Shown here one piece after another: positions 29,566 to 37,836 of a stretch of DNA of 64,000 bases. The stretch comes from an uncultured Opitutales bacterium (GTDB lineage: Bacteria; Verrucomicrobiota; Verrucomicrobiia; Opitutales; Seribacteraceae). Under the pieces are notes generated by a model that saw only the letters and a program-made list of their open reading frames with translations, searched no databases and was not told the origin of the DNA. Position 1 is the stretch's first letter. Every line of letters begins with the position of its first letter. The position numbers and the translations under genes were made by a program. The stretch is from the NCBI GenBank assembly GCA_943789375.1, contig CALSTX010000019.1, positions 31,668 to 95,667 of the forward strand. The letters run 5' to 3'.

Positions 29566-30614
29566 GCATTTTTTTTCAATCCAACCTATGGGTTACCTTT
29601 GCATACTTGGCAATCATTCCATCCTTGGAAGCCAGGATTTTTACGAGCTCCAATGGAACTGCGGTTGATGGAGAAGTTTTTGAGGTCGACGGTCATCGGG
29701 TTGGGCTCCGAATAAATGACCGAGATTATTATTTCTTGATTTCCCGCTTTGTCCGGGAAGATCAGACATATATACAAAAGTGGTCTGCGGTGGAAAGGTG
29801 TTCATCATGCAAAGTAAAAGTAGGTGCCGGATTTCGTGAGGCTGGAGACGACAAGTATCATGCCCAATGTTTTCGATGTCTTGCTTGCCGAAAATCTTTT
29901 GCAGGCGGCGATGGTCTAGGGAAAGGGCCTTGGGGTGGTTTGGTTCACCTGGAGCATACCTCTCAGGTTTCATCCTGTGATAGCTGCTCCCGTTTTTTTC
30001 GTCGGGAGGATTCTGTGCCCAAGCAATATTTCGGTGATGGGCGGGTACATTGTGGAGTTTGCTTGGAGGATGGTGTTTTTGAGGGCAGCAAGGTAACGCA
30101 GGTGCAGGCAAGAATTCTGCCCGTGCTCAAAGGGGTGGGGATGGGGTTACCGAACAAGCCCATTCAGGTTGAGCTTGTGGATCGATCATTTTTGGCCAGG
30201 GAGGCAAAACGAATCAAAGCAGAAGGCAAACTTAGGGGGCTGACCCTGACCAAGTTTAGGATTACCCGCGGTTCTCCTTCGAGTGTTTCCTTTGATCATC
30301 GAATTTACATTCTTTCTGGCCTTCCCTATGTTGAATGTATTTCTGTATTGGCTCATGAATATGCTCATGTTTGGTTAAATGAACGCTTTATTGATTCCAC
30401 TCCACCCGAGATTGAAGGCTTCTGTAACCTCATCTCTGAAATTTGTCTTGGGCAGGACAAGAGCAAGATGTCCCTCTTACTTCGGGAAAATATGATTAAA
30501 AGCGAAAACCCCGTTTATGGTGCTGGTTTCCGGAGAATGAGGTCCAAGCTTAAATCTTTGGGCTGGGATGGTTTATTTGCTGAGATGCTTTCTAAATCAT
30601 CTCCTCCTCGCTGA
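29541..30614 (+). CDS. Exported LIM-type zinc protein with DA1-like metallopeptidase domain
   Basis: This 357-residue protein has a hydrophobic signal-like segment (about 12-31) and an SHD1-like domain (about 32-81, [15 protein letters not shown]...[11 protein letters not shown]). The LIM part has Cys87, Cys90, His107, Cys110, Cys113 and Cys116, spaced CxxC-x16-HxxC-xx-CxxC, then Cys146, Cys149, His170, Cys171 and Cys174. The C-terminal peptidase has HEYAH (272-276) with a candidate third ligand Glu292. LIM plus this peptidase is the layout of plant DA1, a ubiquitin-dependent growth-limiting protease. The start is TTG at 29541, preceded by AAGGA seven bases upstream; no ATG fits. Its bacterial target is unknown. 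It converges on the ebo operon. Confidence 0.72.
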   Translation: MGKHPAGLGIFFQSNLWVTFAYLAIIPSLEARIFTSSNGTAVDGEVFEVDGHRVGLRINDRDYYFLISRFVREDQTYIQKWSAVERCSSCKVKVGAGFREAGDDKYHAQCFRCLACRKSFAGGDGLGKGPWGGLVHLEHTSQVSSCDSCSRFFRREDSVPKQYFGDGRVHCGVCLEDGVFEGSKVTQVQARILPVLKGVGMGLPNKPIQVELVDRSFLAREAKRIKAEGKLRGLTLTKFRITRGSPSSVSFDHRIYILSGLPYVECISVLAHEYAHVWLNERFIDSTPPEIEGFCNLISEICLGQDKSKMSLLLRENMIKSENPVYGAGFRRMRSKLKSLGWDGLFAEMLSKSSPPR

Positions 30615-30654
30615 GTGGTACCGGTAACCTTGCCCCAAGAGGTATTGGCCTGCT

Positions 30655-32061
30655 TTAGGGTAGTAACGCTTCCTGGATAACCGCAAAGATATCGGTTGCC
30701 TCCAGTGCCGTGGGAACACTTTGATTGGCTGCACCACATAGGATTGGCCAATCTGCTTTATCTTCTGGAATCACCCCATGACTCCCTTTTACCAGAGATG
30801 CATCCAGCGGAATTACATCCATGTGTACCCGAAAACCTAGCTTTTTCGCTATTAACTTTCGGGCAGCTCGTAATTTAGGTAAAGCTAGCTCGGGGTCAAA
30901 GAATAGTTCTGCGGGGTCATATCCGTATTTTCGGTGTATATCAATACAGCGGGCAAACTCTGGTGCCTTGGTATCATCTTCCCAATGGTAGTAGGCAAAC
31001 CATGCATCCTCTTTCGATAGTGCAATCAGATCTCCGGCACGGTCATGGTCAAGTCCAGCATCCTTTCGGCTCCTGCCTTCCAAAACTTGGGCAACTCCAT
31101 CCATGGATTCCAAACTTGCCCGTACTTCCTTACTCAGTTCAGGGCACTGATTTTTTATATAGATGTGGGCAACTTGGTGATCGGTCAGGGCAAAGACATC
31201 CGACCCTCCACAATCTATTGTCTCCTTCCCGAATTCCTCCTTTATAGACAACCATCCTTGGTGGCGGAATTCCCGGTTCGGGTAGATCACATTATTTACC
31301 TCGGTAATTCCATATTCAGAGAGAATGATAGGCGTGACTCCTTTATGTTCAAAATAGTCAATGAGGTCACCCGCAACCTCATCAATTTCATGGAGGGCTT
31401 TTTTGATTTTCGGATCTTTGTTACCATAGCGTTGGAGGTCGTAATCTAAATGTGGGAGATAAACCAAAGACAAGTCAGGCGAGTGTTTGTTTTCAACCCA
31501 GCGGGCAGAATCCGCAATCCATCGAGAGGAGGCAATGCCAGCCATAGGTCCCCAAAATGAAGGAAAGGGAAAGGCCCCAAGATCTTTCTTTATATCATCT
31601 CTTATACCCATGGGTTGGCTGTGGATATCAAATTGTTTATTCCCGTCCGACCCATAGAGGGGTCGTGGGGTAATCGAGAAATCAGCGGAGGAGTACATGT
31701 TGTACCACCAAAAAAGTTTGGCGCAGGTAAAACCCGGTCTTTTTTGTTTGATCACATCCCACACCTTATCCCCTTTGACAAGGGCATTAGATTGTTTCCA
31801 AAATTGGTGTTCATTGAGGAAGCGGTCATACCATCCATTCCCGACAATACCATGTTCTGATGGCAAGGTGCCGGTCACATAAGTCGCCTGGGCAGAGCAG
31901 GTAAGAGCGGGCAGGGTGGGCCGAATCAACCGTTCTTGGTTTCCATTTTTCCGGGTAAATTTAGTAATGCGGGGCATATCTTCCCCCAAGTGCCTGCGGC
32001 ATAGGCCAACCAGGTTGATGACCGCAACCCGGGGAAGAGATGCATCCTCCTTTGCGGACAT
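30655..32061 (-). CDS. eboF: Nucleotide pyrophosphatase/phosphodiesterase-like protein EboF
   Basis: This 468-residue protein belongs to the alkaline-phosphatase superfamily of type I phosphodiesterases. The N-terminal NLVGLCRR, the nucleophile region RPTLPALTCSAQATYVTG (likely Thr), metal-binding HLDYDLQRYG, ILSEYGIT and the late HG region are visible. It has no signal peptide. It is the last gene of the minus-strand run eboE-eboC-eboD-eboF, four bases after eboD. In ebo clusters this protein is thought to act on the same hidden metabolite as the others; its substrate is unknown. Confidence 0.82.
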   Translation of the reverse strand: MSAKEDASLPRVAVINLVGLCRRHLGEDMPRITKFTRKNGNQERLIRPTLPALTCSAQATYVTGTLPSEHGIVGNGWYDRFLNEHQFWKQSNALVKGDKVWDVIKQKRPGFTCAKLFWWYNMYSSADFSITPRPLYGSDGNKQFDIHSQPMGIRDDIKKDLGAFPFPSFWGPMAGIASSRWIADSARWVENKHSPDLSLVYLPHLDYDLQRYGNKDPKIKKALHEIDEVAGDLIDYFEHKGVTPIILSEYGITEVNNVIYPNREFRHQGWLSIKEEFGKETIDCGGSDVFALTDHQVAHIYIKNQCPELSKEVRASLESMDGVAQVLEGRSRKDAGLDHDRAGDLIALSKEDAWFAYYHWEDDTKAPEFARCIDIHRKYGYDPAELFFDPELALPKLRAARKLIAKKLGFRVHMDVIPLDASLVKGSHGVIPEDKADWPILCGAANQSVPTALEATDIFAVIQEALLP

Positions 32062-32065
32062 CAGT

Positions 32066-33253
32066 TTACTTTTCCTGCTGAATAAGGTTTCGTGTGCATA
32101 GGTCTTCCACAGACTCTAGGATTTTGACTTTATCCATGGCATGCACTTCAACCCCTTCGCCAATACCTTGAAGTAGGGTGATGGTCAGTTCGCCACCTAA
32201 ATGTTCACGGAATTCCTCCAGGCCTTCGAGGATGACATGCTTACCTTGTTTACTCTTGGAGCCAAGCATCTCATCATAAAGCACAAAGCCCAAGCGTTCA
32301 AGCAGCTGGAGGCATCTTTCAGCTGAGGATTTTTTGATTAAGCCAATTTTTGCGGAATAGAGAAGGTCTACCCCCAAACCAATCGCGACGGCATCCCCGT
32401 GCCCAATTCGGAAGTCAGAGAGTTGTTCGAGCTTATGGGCCACCCAATGACCAAAATCAAGTGGCCGGGCAGAACCAAGTTCAAAAGGATCTCCAGAGCC
32501 TGCGATGTGTTCCAAGTGAAGGGCGGCACTCTTTCGAATGATATGGTGCATCGCTTCCTCGTTAAACTTGGCAAGGTCATCGGCTCGGGCTTCAATCTGT
32601 TCAAAAAAAGAACGGTCTCGAATTAGGGCCACCTTTACCGCTTCCACAAAGCCTGCCCGCTTTTGACCCTTGGGCAGTCCGCGGAGAAAAGAAAAATCAT
32701 TGAGCACAGCATACGGGACCGAAAAGGTGCCAACCCAGTTTTTCTTTCCAAAGTAATTGATGCCGTTTTTCACCCCAACACCTCCATCTCCCTGGCTCAG
32801 GGTGGTGGTAGGCAGGCGGACCAATCGAATACCGCGGTGTGCAGTGGATGCGGCAAAGCCCACCAGGTCTAAGGCCGCACCTCCTCCGATAACAATGACA
32901 TAGGAATGCCTGCAAAGGGAAAAAGTGTTAAGGTCAGTCCAGATCTTTTCAACAAGTTCCCATTCATTTTTGGCTGCCTCTCCGCCCCGGATAAAAATGG
33001 GAGAACAGACCAGTTGTAAGGCGTCTGTCCTCGCCTGAAAATAACCCTTTATCTGGTCGGGCAGGTTGGGGTTTCCATCGAGCATGCCTTCATCCAAATA
33101 GATAATAATTTTAGACGGTTGGTTCTTCCGGTGAGGCTGAACAATATCGGAAAGGGTATCATTGGTGTGGGAAAAACAGTCTTTGGTGAAATACACCCGG
33201 TGGCTGAAATCCAGCCGGATATTTTTACGGATGGTGGAGAAAGTGGAAGGCAT
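32066..33253 (-). CDS. eboD: 3-dehydroquinate synthase-like sugar-phosphate cyclase EboD
   Basis: The 395-residue protein resembles dehydroquinate synthases. It has an NAD-binding GGGAALDLVGF, RLPTTTLSQGDGGVGVKNGIN, and the zinc ligands Glu in FVEAVKVALI, His in RPLDFGHW and His in GHGDAVAIG. The substrate-binding loop differs from AroB (GDGGVGVKNGIN versus DSSVGGKTGVN), as expected for the EboD branch, so it may cyclise another sugar phosphate. I chose the ATG at 33253, since the longer frame overlaps eboC with non-family sequence. It sits 22 bases after eboC and four before eboF. Confidence 0.88.
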   Translation of the reverse strand: MPSTFSTIRKNIRLDFSHRVYFTKDCFSHTNDTLSDIVQPHRKNQPSKIIIYLDEGMLDGNPNLPDQIKGYFQARTDALQLVCSPIFIRGGEAAKNEWELVEKIWTDLNTFSLCRHSYVIVIGGGAALDLVGFAASTAHRGIRLVRLPTTTLSQGDGGVGVKNGINYFGKKNWVGTFSVPYAVLNDFSFLRGLPKGQKRAGFVEAVKVALIRDRSFFEQIEARADDLAKFNEEAMHHIIRKSAALHLEHIAGSGDPFELGSARPLDFGHWVAHKLEQLSDFRIGHGDAVAIGLGVDLLYSAKIGLIKKSSAERCLQLLERLGFVLYDEMLGSKSKQGKHVILEGLEEFREHLGGELTITLLQGIGEGVEVHAMDKVKILESVEDLCTRNLIQQEK

Positions 33254-33275
33254 AAGAAAACAGACTAATTCATGC

Positions 33276-34220
33276 TTAGGTCGCCGCAAACTTCTTTTGC
33301 AACAAAAGGGCAAAAGCGTATAGGCAAAGCAGGGGGATAAGAAGCATGGGCATGCAGAAGGAAATGACCACCGCATCAGTCACACAAATCCCTGCAAGTA
33401 AGCGGGAAACCCCTTGCCCAATGGCCCCTTTTTTACCCTCCCGTATTTGGATGATCGCTTGAAAGGCAATCCACGCAATAAACAAGCCCACCCCATTGAT
33501 CAAAAACACCCGGATGGGGTCTAGGTTATTCCAATGGATTAAGGCGGCGAGAGCGACAAGGGGAGAAGCGAAAAGAAAGAGAATAGAAATTCGGGGAGCA
33601 TCTTCTCCTTCTTTGGCCTCACCTCGGGCAAATAGACTAATCCCCACCACATAGAAGGCGAGGGTGCCACCCCAGATCCAAGTAAGTGGATAGATCTCTG
33701 TATGTTCACCACAGGTTGCGGCTGAGGCCCAAAGAAGTAGACGGCAACCTCCCATTAAAAAGACGCCACCTACCCACTTCTTGTGAAGGATGTCGTAGGC
33801 AATAATACAAACTCCAAGACTAAGAACCCAAGTGGTTTCACACTGAGCTAACTGCAGCAATACCCAAGCCCCCGCGAGCATTTCACTGATTCCTAAAATC
33901 CAGACAAACCGGGGTGTGGCTATTCCTGAAGGAATCAGCCGGTGAGGATTATGCTCTCGGTCAAATTTTTCATCGAGGGCATCATTAAGGGTACAGCCTC
34001 CCATATAAAGCAAGCTGGCACCCAGGATGAGTGGCACCAGCAGATCAAGTTGAAGAATACCGATCTCATTCCATTTCGGCATACTGCGTACCCGCCCGTT
34101 TACACTTAAGTTGATCGCCCAAGCGGCAAGGCAATTTGTCCAAACTGTGGGGAGGTTGGAAATTCGCCCAAGAGTAAGAGCTTGGTGGAGGGTATTCGGG
34201 TTGCCGGGGAGAGAGTTCAC
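33276..34220 (-). CDS. eboC: UbiA-family prenyltransferase EboC
   Basis: This integral membrane protein of about 314 residues has the UbiA-type magnesium/diphosphate motif NDALDEKFD and a second Asp-containing segment (AYDILHKKW). About eight transmembrane helices are predicted. UbiA enzymes move a prenyl chain to an aromatic or sugar-like acceptor. I chose GTG at 34220, since it overlaps the eboE stop by four bases (GTGA); the longer open frame upstream is only the shadow of eboE. The context with EboD, E and F assigns it to the ebo cluster. Confidence 0.85.
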   Translation of the reverse strand: MNSLPGNPNTLHQALTLGRISNLPTVWTNCLAAWAINLSVNGRVRSMPKWNEIGILQLDLLVPLILGASLLYMGGCTLNDALDEKFDREHNPHRLIPSGIATPRFVWILGISEMLAGAWVLLQLAQCETTWVLSLGVCIIAYDILHKKWVGGVFLMGGCRLLLWASAATCGEHTEIYPLTWIWGGTLAFYVVGISLFARGEAKEGEDAPRISILFLFASPLVALAALIHWNNLDPIRVFLINGVGLFIAWIAFQAIIQIREGKKGAIGQGVSRLLAGICVTDAVVISFCMPMLLIPLLCLYAFALLLQKKFAAT

Positions 34221-35401
34221 GAATCTGAAATTTTTTCGATCCCTCTGGCTTGTAGAGCATCGAGGGTCCACCCATATTCTTTGGCAATTTGATCGACCAC
34301 TTTTTCCGCTCGCATCTCTGGGGGTAAAACCTCCCAAGTGTAGGTTTCCATTTCCAAATGCCTGCACTTTTCCGGAGCTTGGGCCAACCAGTCTAGGGTG
34401 TCGAGCACATGGTTACCTGTATCACCAAGCCCATTGCCCGGGGAAGCATGCAAGGGAACATGAAAGTGAATTCTCCATTCATCTCCAATTTCCCCGTCGG
34501 ATTCTTTTGCTTGGCTCAGGGCAAGGTCGAGATCTTTCACTCTCTTTAACACCTTTCCGTTTTGACTCACCACCACTTGGTGAAGGTAGACCTCTTCCAC
34601 AAAGTTTTCCAGGATAGAGAGATTGGATGGAGTGGGGCGGGCGGTGAGGGCGGAGCTTATATGCAGTTTGCTTAAACGGATATTGGCATCGTCAAGGGAT
34701 TGCAAGCCAGTGGCTGCATCTTCCCCCTCTACGGCAAGGTGGCAGCAGTCATAATTTACCCCAATGTTGGCAAGCAAAGATTGCGGGTCAGGAGTGTGCT
34801 TTTGGAGTTGATCAAAAAAAGATAGGGTTTCAGGGCAGGTTTCAAATAAGCCCAATGGCTCGGGTTCTAGGCCAAGGTGGAGATCCAATTGCTTTGCTTT
34901 CTCTATTTTTTCAACTGCCTGAGAGCACGCAACTAGGTTTTCGAAAAGTTGGTCTGGAATTTCTTCTGGAGAGATAAATTCTTTAAAAGAACCGGGTAAT
35001 GTGCTCACACTTCCCTCCTCTCCGGGTTGCAATAACTGCTCCAGGATTTCAAAAAGAACCAGGGTGTAATCCAACCGGTCCAGGGAGGTCCAATCGGGAC
35101 GGTAAACCTGTTCTTTTACCCGGGTGCCGTGGAATTCGCCGTATGGAAATCCATTGATGGTGAAAATATAACAATGGTTGCTATCCAGCCATTTTTGAAA
35201 GGAAAGAAGTTTCCCCGGATCCCGAAGGGTACGGGCCGCTTCCGCCCCAAGGCGTAAGCCTACAGCATAGGGTTGGTCTGGGCAGACCTGTTGCCGCACC
35301 GCGAGTACATCCGACTGGAGGGAGTGAAAAGTTTCTTCCCAGGTATTCCCACGATGTACATTCGTACAATACGCGAGGTTTATGTCATGGCTTAGTTTCA
35401 T
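34217..35401 (-). CDS. eboE: Metabolite traffic protein EboE
   Basis: This 394-residue TIM-barrel protein of the sugar-phosphate isomerase/epimerase type matches EboE. The N-terminus LAYCTNVHRGNTWEETF and the segment QPYAVGLRL are characteristic. Possible metal ligands occur in LGLEPEPLG, NYDCCHLAV, HFHVPLH and the late LEMETYTW. EboE is required with other Ebo proteins for a precursor to reach the periplasm in cyanobacterial scytonemin synthesis; the exact step is unknown. It is the first gene of the operon here, coupled to eboC. I see no eboA or eboB in the window. Confidence 0.9.
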   Translation of the reverse strand: MKLSHDINLAYCTNVHRGNTWEETFHSLQSDVLAVRQQVCPDQPYAVGLRLGAEAARTLRDPGKLLSFQKWLDSNHCYIFTINGFPYGEFHGTRVKEQVYRPDWTSLDRLDYTLVLFEILEQLLQPGEEGSVSTLPGSFKEFISPEEIPDQLFENLVACSQAVEKIEKAKQLDLHLGLEPEPLGLFETCPETLSFFDQLQKHTPDPQSLLANIGVNYDCCHLAVEGEDAATGLQSLDDANIRLSKLHISSALTARPTPSNLSILENFVEEVYLHQVVVSQNGKVLKRVKDLDLALSQAKESDGEIGDEWRIHFHVPLHASPGNGLGDTGNHVLDTLDWLAQAPEKCRHLEMETYTWEVLPPEMRAEKVVDQIAKEYGWTLDALQARGIEKISDS

Positions 35402-35461
35402 TACTTCATCAAACTCGTGAATAAATCGTTCAAATTGTTTTAGATGATGAACCTTTTTACT

Positions 35462-35497
35462 TCAAGGAAACACCGACAAGTGTAAAGCTGTCCTTGA
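35462..35497 (+). ncRNA. Candidate structured RNA element near the eboE leader
   Basis: The arms TCAAGGA (35462-35468) and TCCTTGA (35491-35497) enclose a small inner hairpin (ACAC with GTGT). It lies between eboE and the strong terminator. Read on the minus strand it falls in the eboE leader. I do not recognise it as a known riboswitch. Function is unproven. Confidence 0.25.
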
Positions 35498-35499
35498 GC

Positions 35500-35578
35500 C
35501 AAAAAAAATGCGCGACCCAGCCCAGGTCGCGCATTATTATTTTGAAACCTATTGTATGGTTTCTATTTTGCCCTTTGA
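35500..35578 (-). ncRNA. Possible short RNA ending at the terminator
   Basis: On the minus strand a 6-bp hairpin (GAAACC and GGTTTC, plus coordinates 35544-35563) precedes the strong terminator. Together with the sigma-54-like site just upstream, they could define a transcript of about 80 bases. The 5' end is inferred from the promoter-like site only. No open frame of note lies inside. Confidence 0.25.
35501..35535. terminator. Strong intrinsic terminator in the eboE / sigma-factor spacer
   Basis: Arms 35507-35517 and 35525-35535 pair over 11 bases (core GCGCGACC). On the minus strand eight Ts follow (A8 at 35501-35508), the classic terminator form. On the plus strand TTATTATTTT follows, so it may work both ways. 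It is odd because it lies upstream of eboE, between two divergent genes. It may end a short minus-strand RNA or act as an attenuator about 100 bases before eboE. Confidence 0.75.
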
Positions 35579-35589
35579 AAAAGTATGTT

Positions 35590-35606
35590 TGCATAAGTGA
35601 TGCCAA
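35590..35606 (-). promoter_or_regulatory. Sigma-54-like promoter motif
   Basis: Read on the minus strand the sequence is TTGGCATCACTTATGCA. The GG and GC doublets are ten bases apart, the exact spacing of a -24/-12 promoter, with TTGGCA fitting the -24 box well and ATGCA the -12 box partly. It would fire toward the terminator and eboE. The gap around it, 35402-35729, has no gene. Confidence 0.3.
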
Positions 35607-35729
35607 TTTCTCCCTATTTTTGAATTTGCTTAAAAAAAAGGGGGGTTGGTAAAAATTTGTACATTAAAAATTTTTTAACTTGGTAAAACAAATCTCGTAA
35701 AGGATTTCGCTCTACTTAATGTAAATACA

Positions 35730-36260
35730 ATGAACACTGAACCCATATGGAAGTCATGGTTTGCCCGACACGGTGCCAAGCTCTTGCTTTTTGCCCGACA
35801 ACAGGCACGCAACCCGCACGACGCTGAAGATCTTGTGCAGGAGGCATTTGTCCGAATCTGGCGTTTGTATGGGCATACCGGAGAAGTTGCACCTGGACTC
35901 GTTTACCGGGCGGTCCGAAGATTGGCAATTGATTGGGCAAGAAGCCTGGACCGCCGAAAGATTCGGGAACAAAAAGTAATTGCAGATTCTCCATTCCATG
36001 AGTCTTTCAAATTTTCCTTGGAGCAAGATGAAAGGCAAAAAGCGATTCTTGCTATGGTGGACCGCTTACCACCTGAGCAAAAAGAAGTCCTGACTTTAAA
36101 GATTTGGGGAGAACTTACCTTCGATGAAATTGGCCGGACTCTTGACCTTTCCCTCAATACCGTGGCATCCCGTTACCGGTATGCTTTACGGAAATTAAAA
36201 GACTGGCTGCCTGCTGCTTTGGAAGATGCGCCCCAAGTGGAAAAAAAGAAAGAGTCATGA
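35730..36260 (+). CDS. ECF-type RNA polymerase sigma factor
   Basis: This 176-residue sigma factor has region 2 (about residues 10-80, with DAEDLVQEAFVRIWR for -10 recognition) and region 4 (about 105-165, LPPEQKEVLTLKIWGELTFDEIGRTLDLSLNTVASRYRYA, split here over its helix-turn-helix). No region 3 is present, as usual for group IV. Its stop overlaps the start of the next gene (four bases), which encodes a single-pass protein of anti-sigma type. So this is probably a sigma/anti-sigma pair that senses an envelope signal. The target promoters are unknown. Confidence 0.9.
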   Translation: MNTEPIWKSWFARHGAKLLLFARQQARNPHDAEDLVQEAFVRIWRLYGHTGEVAPGLVYRAVRRLAIDWARSLDRRKIREQKVIADSPFHESFKFSLEQDERQKAILAMVDRLPPEQKEVLTLKIWGELTFDEIGRTLDLSLNTVASRYRYALRKLKDWLPAALEDAPQVEKKKES

Positions 36261-36853
36261 GTGAGTTTGAAGACATAGAAAAAGAACTTCAAGCCCTGCA
36301 GCCAAAGCCCCCAACCAATGCGTTCACCGCCCGGGTGGCAGATGCCCTTGGAGACTCTGGGGACATTTCCTTGCGCAGGGTTTCCAGCCCACATGGGGTG
36401 AAAAAGTCCAGGTCCAAAAAACTTTACCTCTTCATCCCCCCAGTACTTGCAATCGCAGCTTCGTTGGTTTGGATCTTTTATATTTTCCCTTCCCAGTCCC
36501 TTTTTTTACCAAAATCTCCCGATACCACCATTCCTGAGTCTCAACCGAGTCTATCCACCTTTGTTTCAGCTGAGGACGATGAAGCCAGTCCATTGCATGG
36601 GGTAAGCCTACAGGAATTACAGGCCCACTCCGGAGGTCCCGACCAATGGCTGGCTGGACCCGCAGGTCCAGCAGCGCCTAATCCACCAGGTGGATGAAGG
36701 CCTCATCCGTCGCCCCGGCTTCGCCCCCGGCCGGCAGGTCCGCTACCATTACCTGGATGAAACCCTTTGGATGCACCCCACCTCCAACACCCGTATTATT
36801 TCCACCACCCCCCGTCAGGAAGTCCTGATCCTGGAACTGGATCTCTTTACTGA
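36257..36853 (+). pseudogene. Probable anti-sigma factor, broken by a frameshift
   Basis: The frame from ATG 36257 encodes a cytoplasmic part, one transmembrane helix (about residues 55-78, LYLFIPPVLAIAASLVWIFY) and an outer part. It shifts near 36640; the next frame gives NGWLDPQVQQRLIHQVDEGLI, then RYHYLDETLWMHP and PRQEVLILELDLF. With one inserted or deleted base the protein reads through to a TGA near 36851. The topology and the four-base overlap with the sigma-factor gene fit an anti-sigma factor. No zinc-binding HxxxCxxC is seen. The breaks are probably assembly errors. Confidence 0.6.
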
Positions 36854-36897
36854 TCCAGGGTATCACGCCTCCTCTTTTGGCAGGGCTCACAAATGCC

Positions 36898-37746
36898 ATG
36901 AAGCGTCTCGATTTTTCATACCACCGCAAGGCTTTGCCTTCGTTCTGTTACTTACTCGATTGCCTTCTCTTCCGTGCCAGGAAACCCTGCCACGGTTGCT
37001 TACCTGGGGCTCCACACCCAACCCTTATCCCCTGGTAGCCAGCCATCAGCTTGACTTTCCCTCGGGGTATATACCTCGAGGTGATCCATGTGGGGGAGGG
37101 GAGTCCGGCGGAAAAAGCAGGCGTGCAAATTTTTGATATCCTGCAAAAAATGGATGGTCAAATTTTAGTCAACTCAGACCAGTTTAAGCAACTCGTCTGG
37201 CTGAACAAGCCGGAGGACAAAGTATCCCTTGACTTAATCCGTAAAGGTTCTGCCCTTACCCTCACTGCCACGCTTAACGAGACCCAGCGAAAAAAACAAA
37301 ACCAGCAAATTTTAGATATGGACCCGCTTGGGGAATCTTCTTTTTTAGGTGATCAATTTTTGGCGAATCCGCGGATACGAGATCTTTTCGAAAAAGCAAG
37401 GAAGCAAGGATTTCCCGGTAGTACCTTTGATTCGTTTATGCCTGACTTCCACACCCGCCACACCATTCCTCCTTCCCAACCTGTGCTCCCGGGTGCCAAC
37501 AGTCCGGTTCATCAGCCGGGGTCCGATGTTCAATCCTTTTGCTTATTCCATCCAGTGAATACCAAAAGGTGGTCACCGACGAGCAGGGCGACTCTGCATT
37601 ACACCGAAAAAGATGGGCAGAAATTTCTCCGGGCTACTGACCCTTTGGGTAAGCTATTGTTTGAGGGTCCGGTCAACACCGAAAGCGACCGTCAAAAATT
37701 ACCTGCAGGTTTATTGCCCAGGCTACTGGAGATCGAAGGGAAATAG
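36898..37746 (+). pseudogene. PDZ-domain envelope protein, frameshifted
   Basis: The best reconstruction starts at ATG 36898 with a signal-like segment, then shifts frame to give VAYLGLHTQPLSPG. It shifts again near 37045 to give the clean frame of 37051-37746. That last part has a PDZ domain (GSPAEKAGVQIFDILQKMDGQ and LVNSDQFKQLV) and a Pro/Ser-rich tail. Related PDZ proteins are common beside ECF sigma factors in Verrucomicrobia. No protease catalytic triad is visible. The number of shifts in the first 150 bases is uncertain. Confidence 0.6.
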
Positions 37747-37836
37747 CCCTGTCTTTCCATCCGGTTGAGCCTTACTTGTGGCTTGACCCAAGCATGTCTT
37801 TTGGCATAAAACCAAAAACCAAACTTCAAACTTATT

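Noticed and set aside
33254..33376. Longer N-terminus for EboD
   Set aside because: The extra 41 residues overlap the eboC gene, are Cys- and Pro-rich and do not fit the family; ATG 33253 is better.
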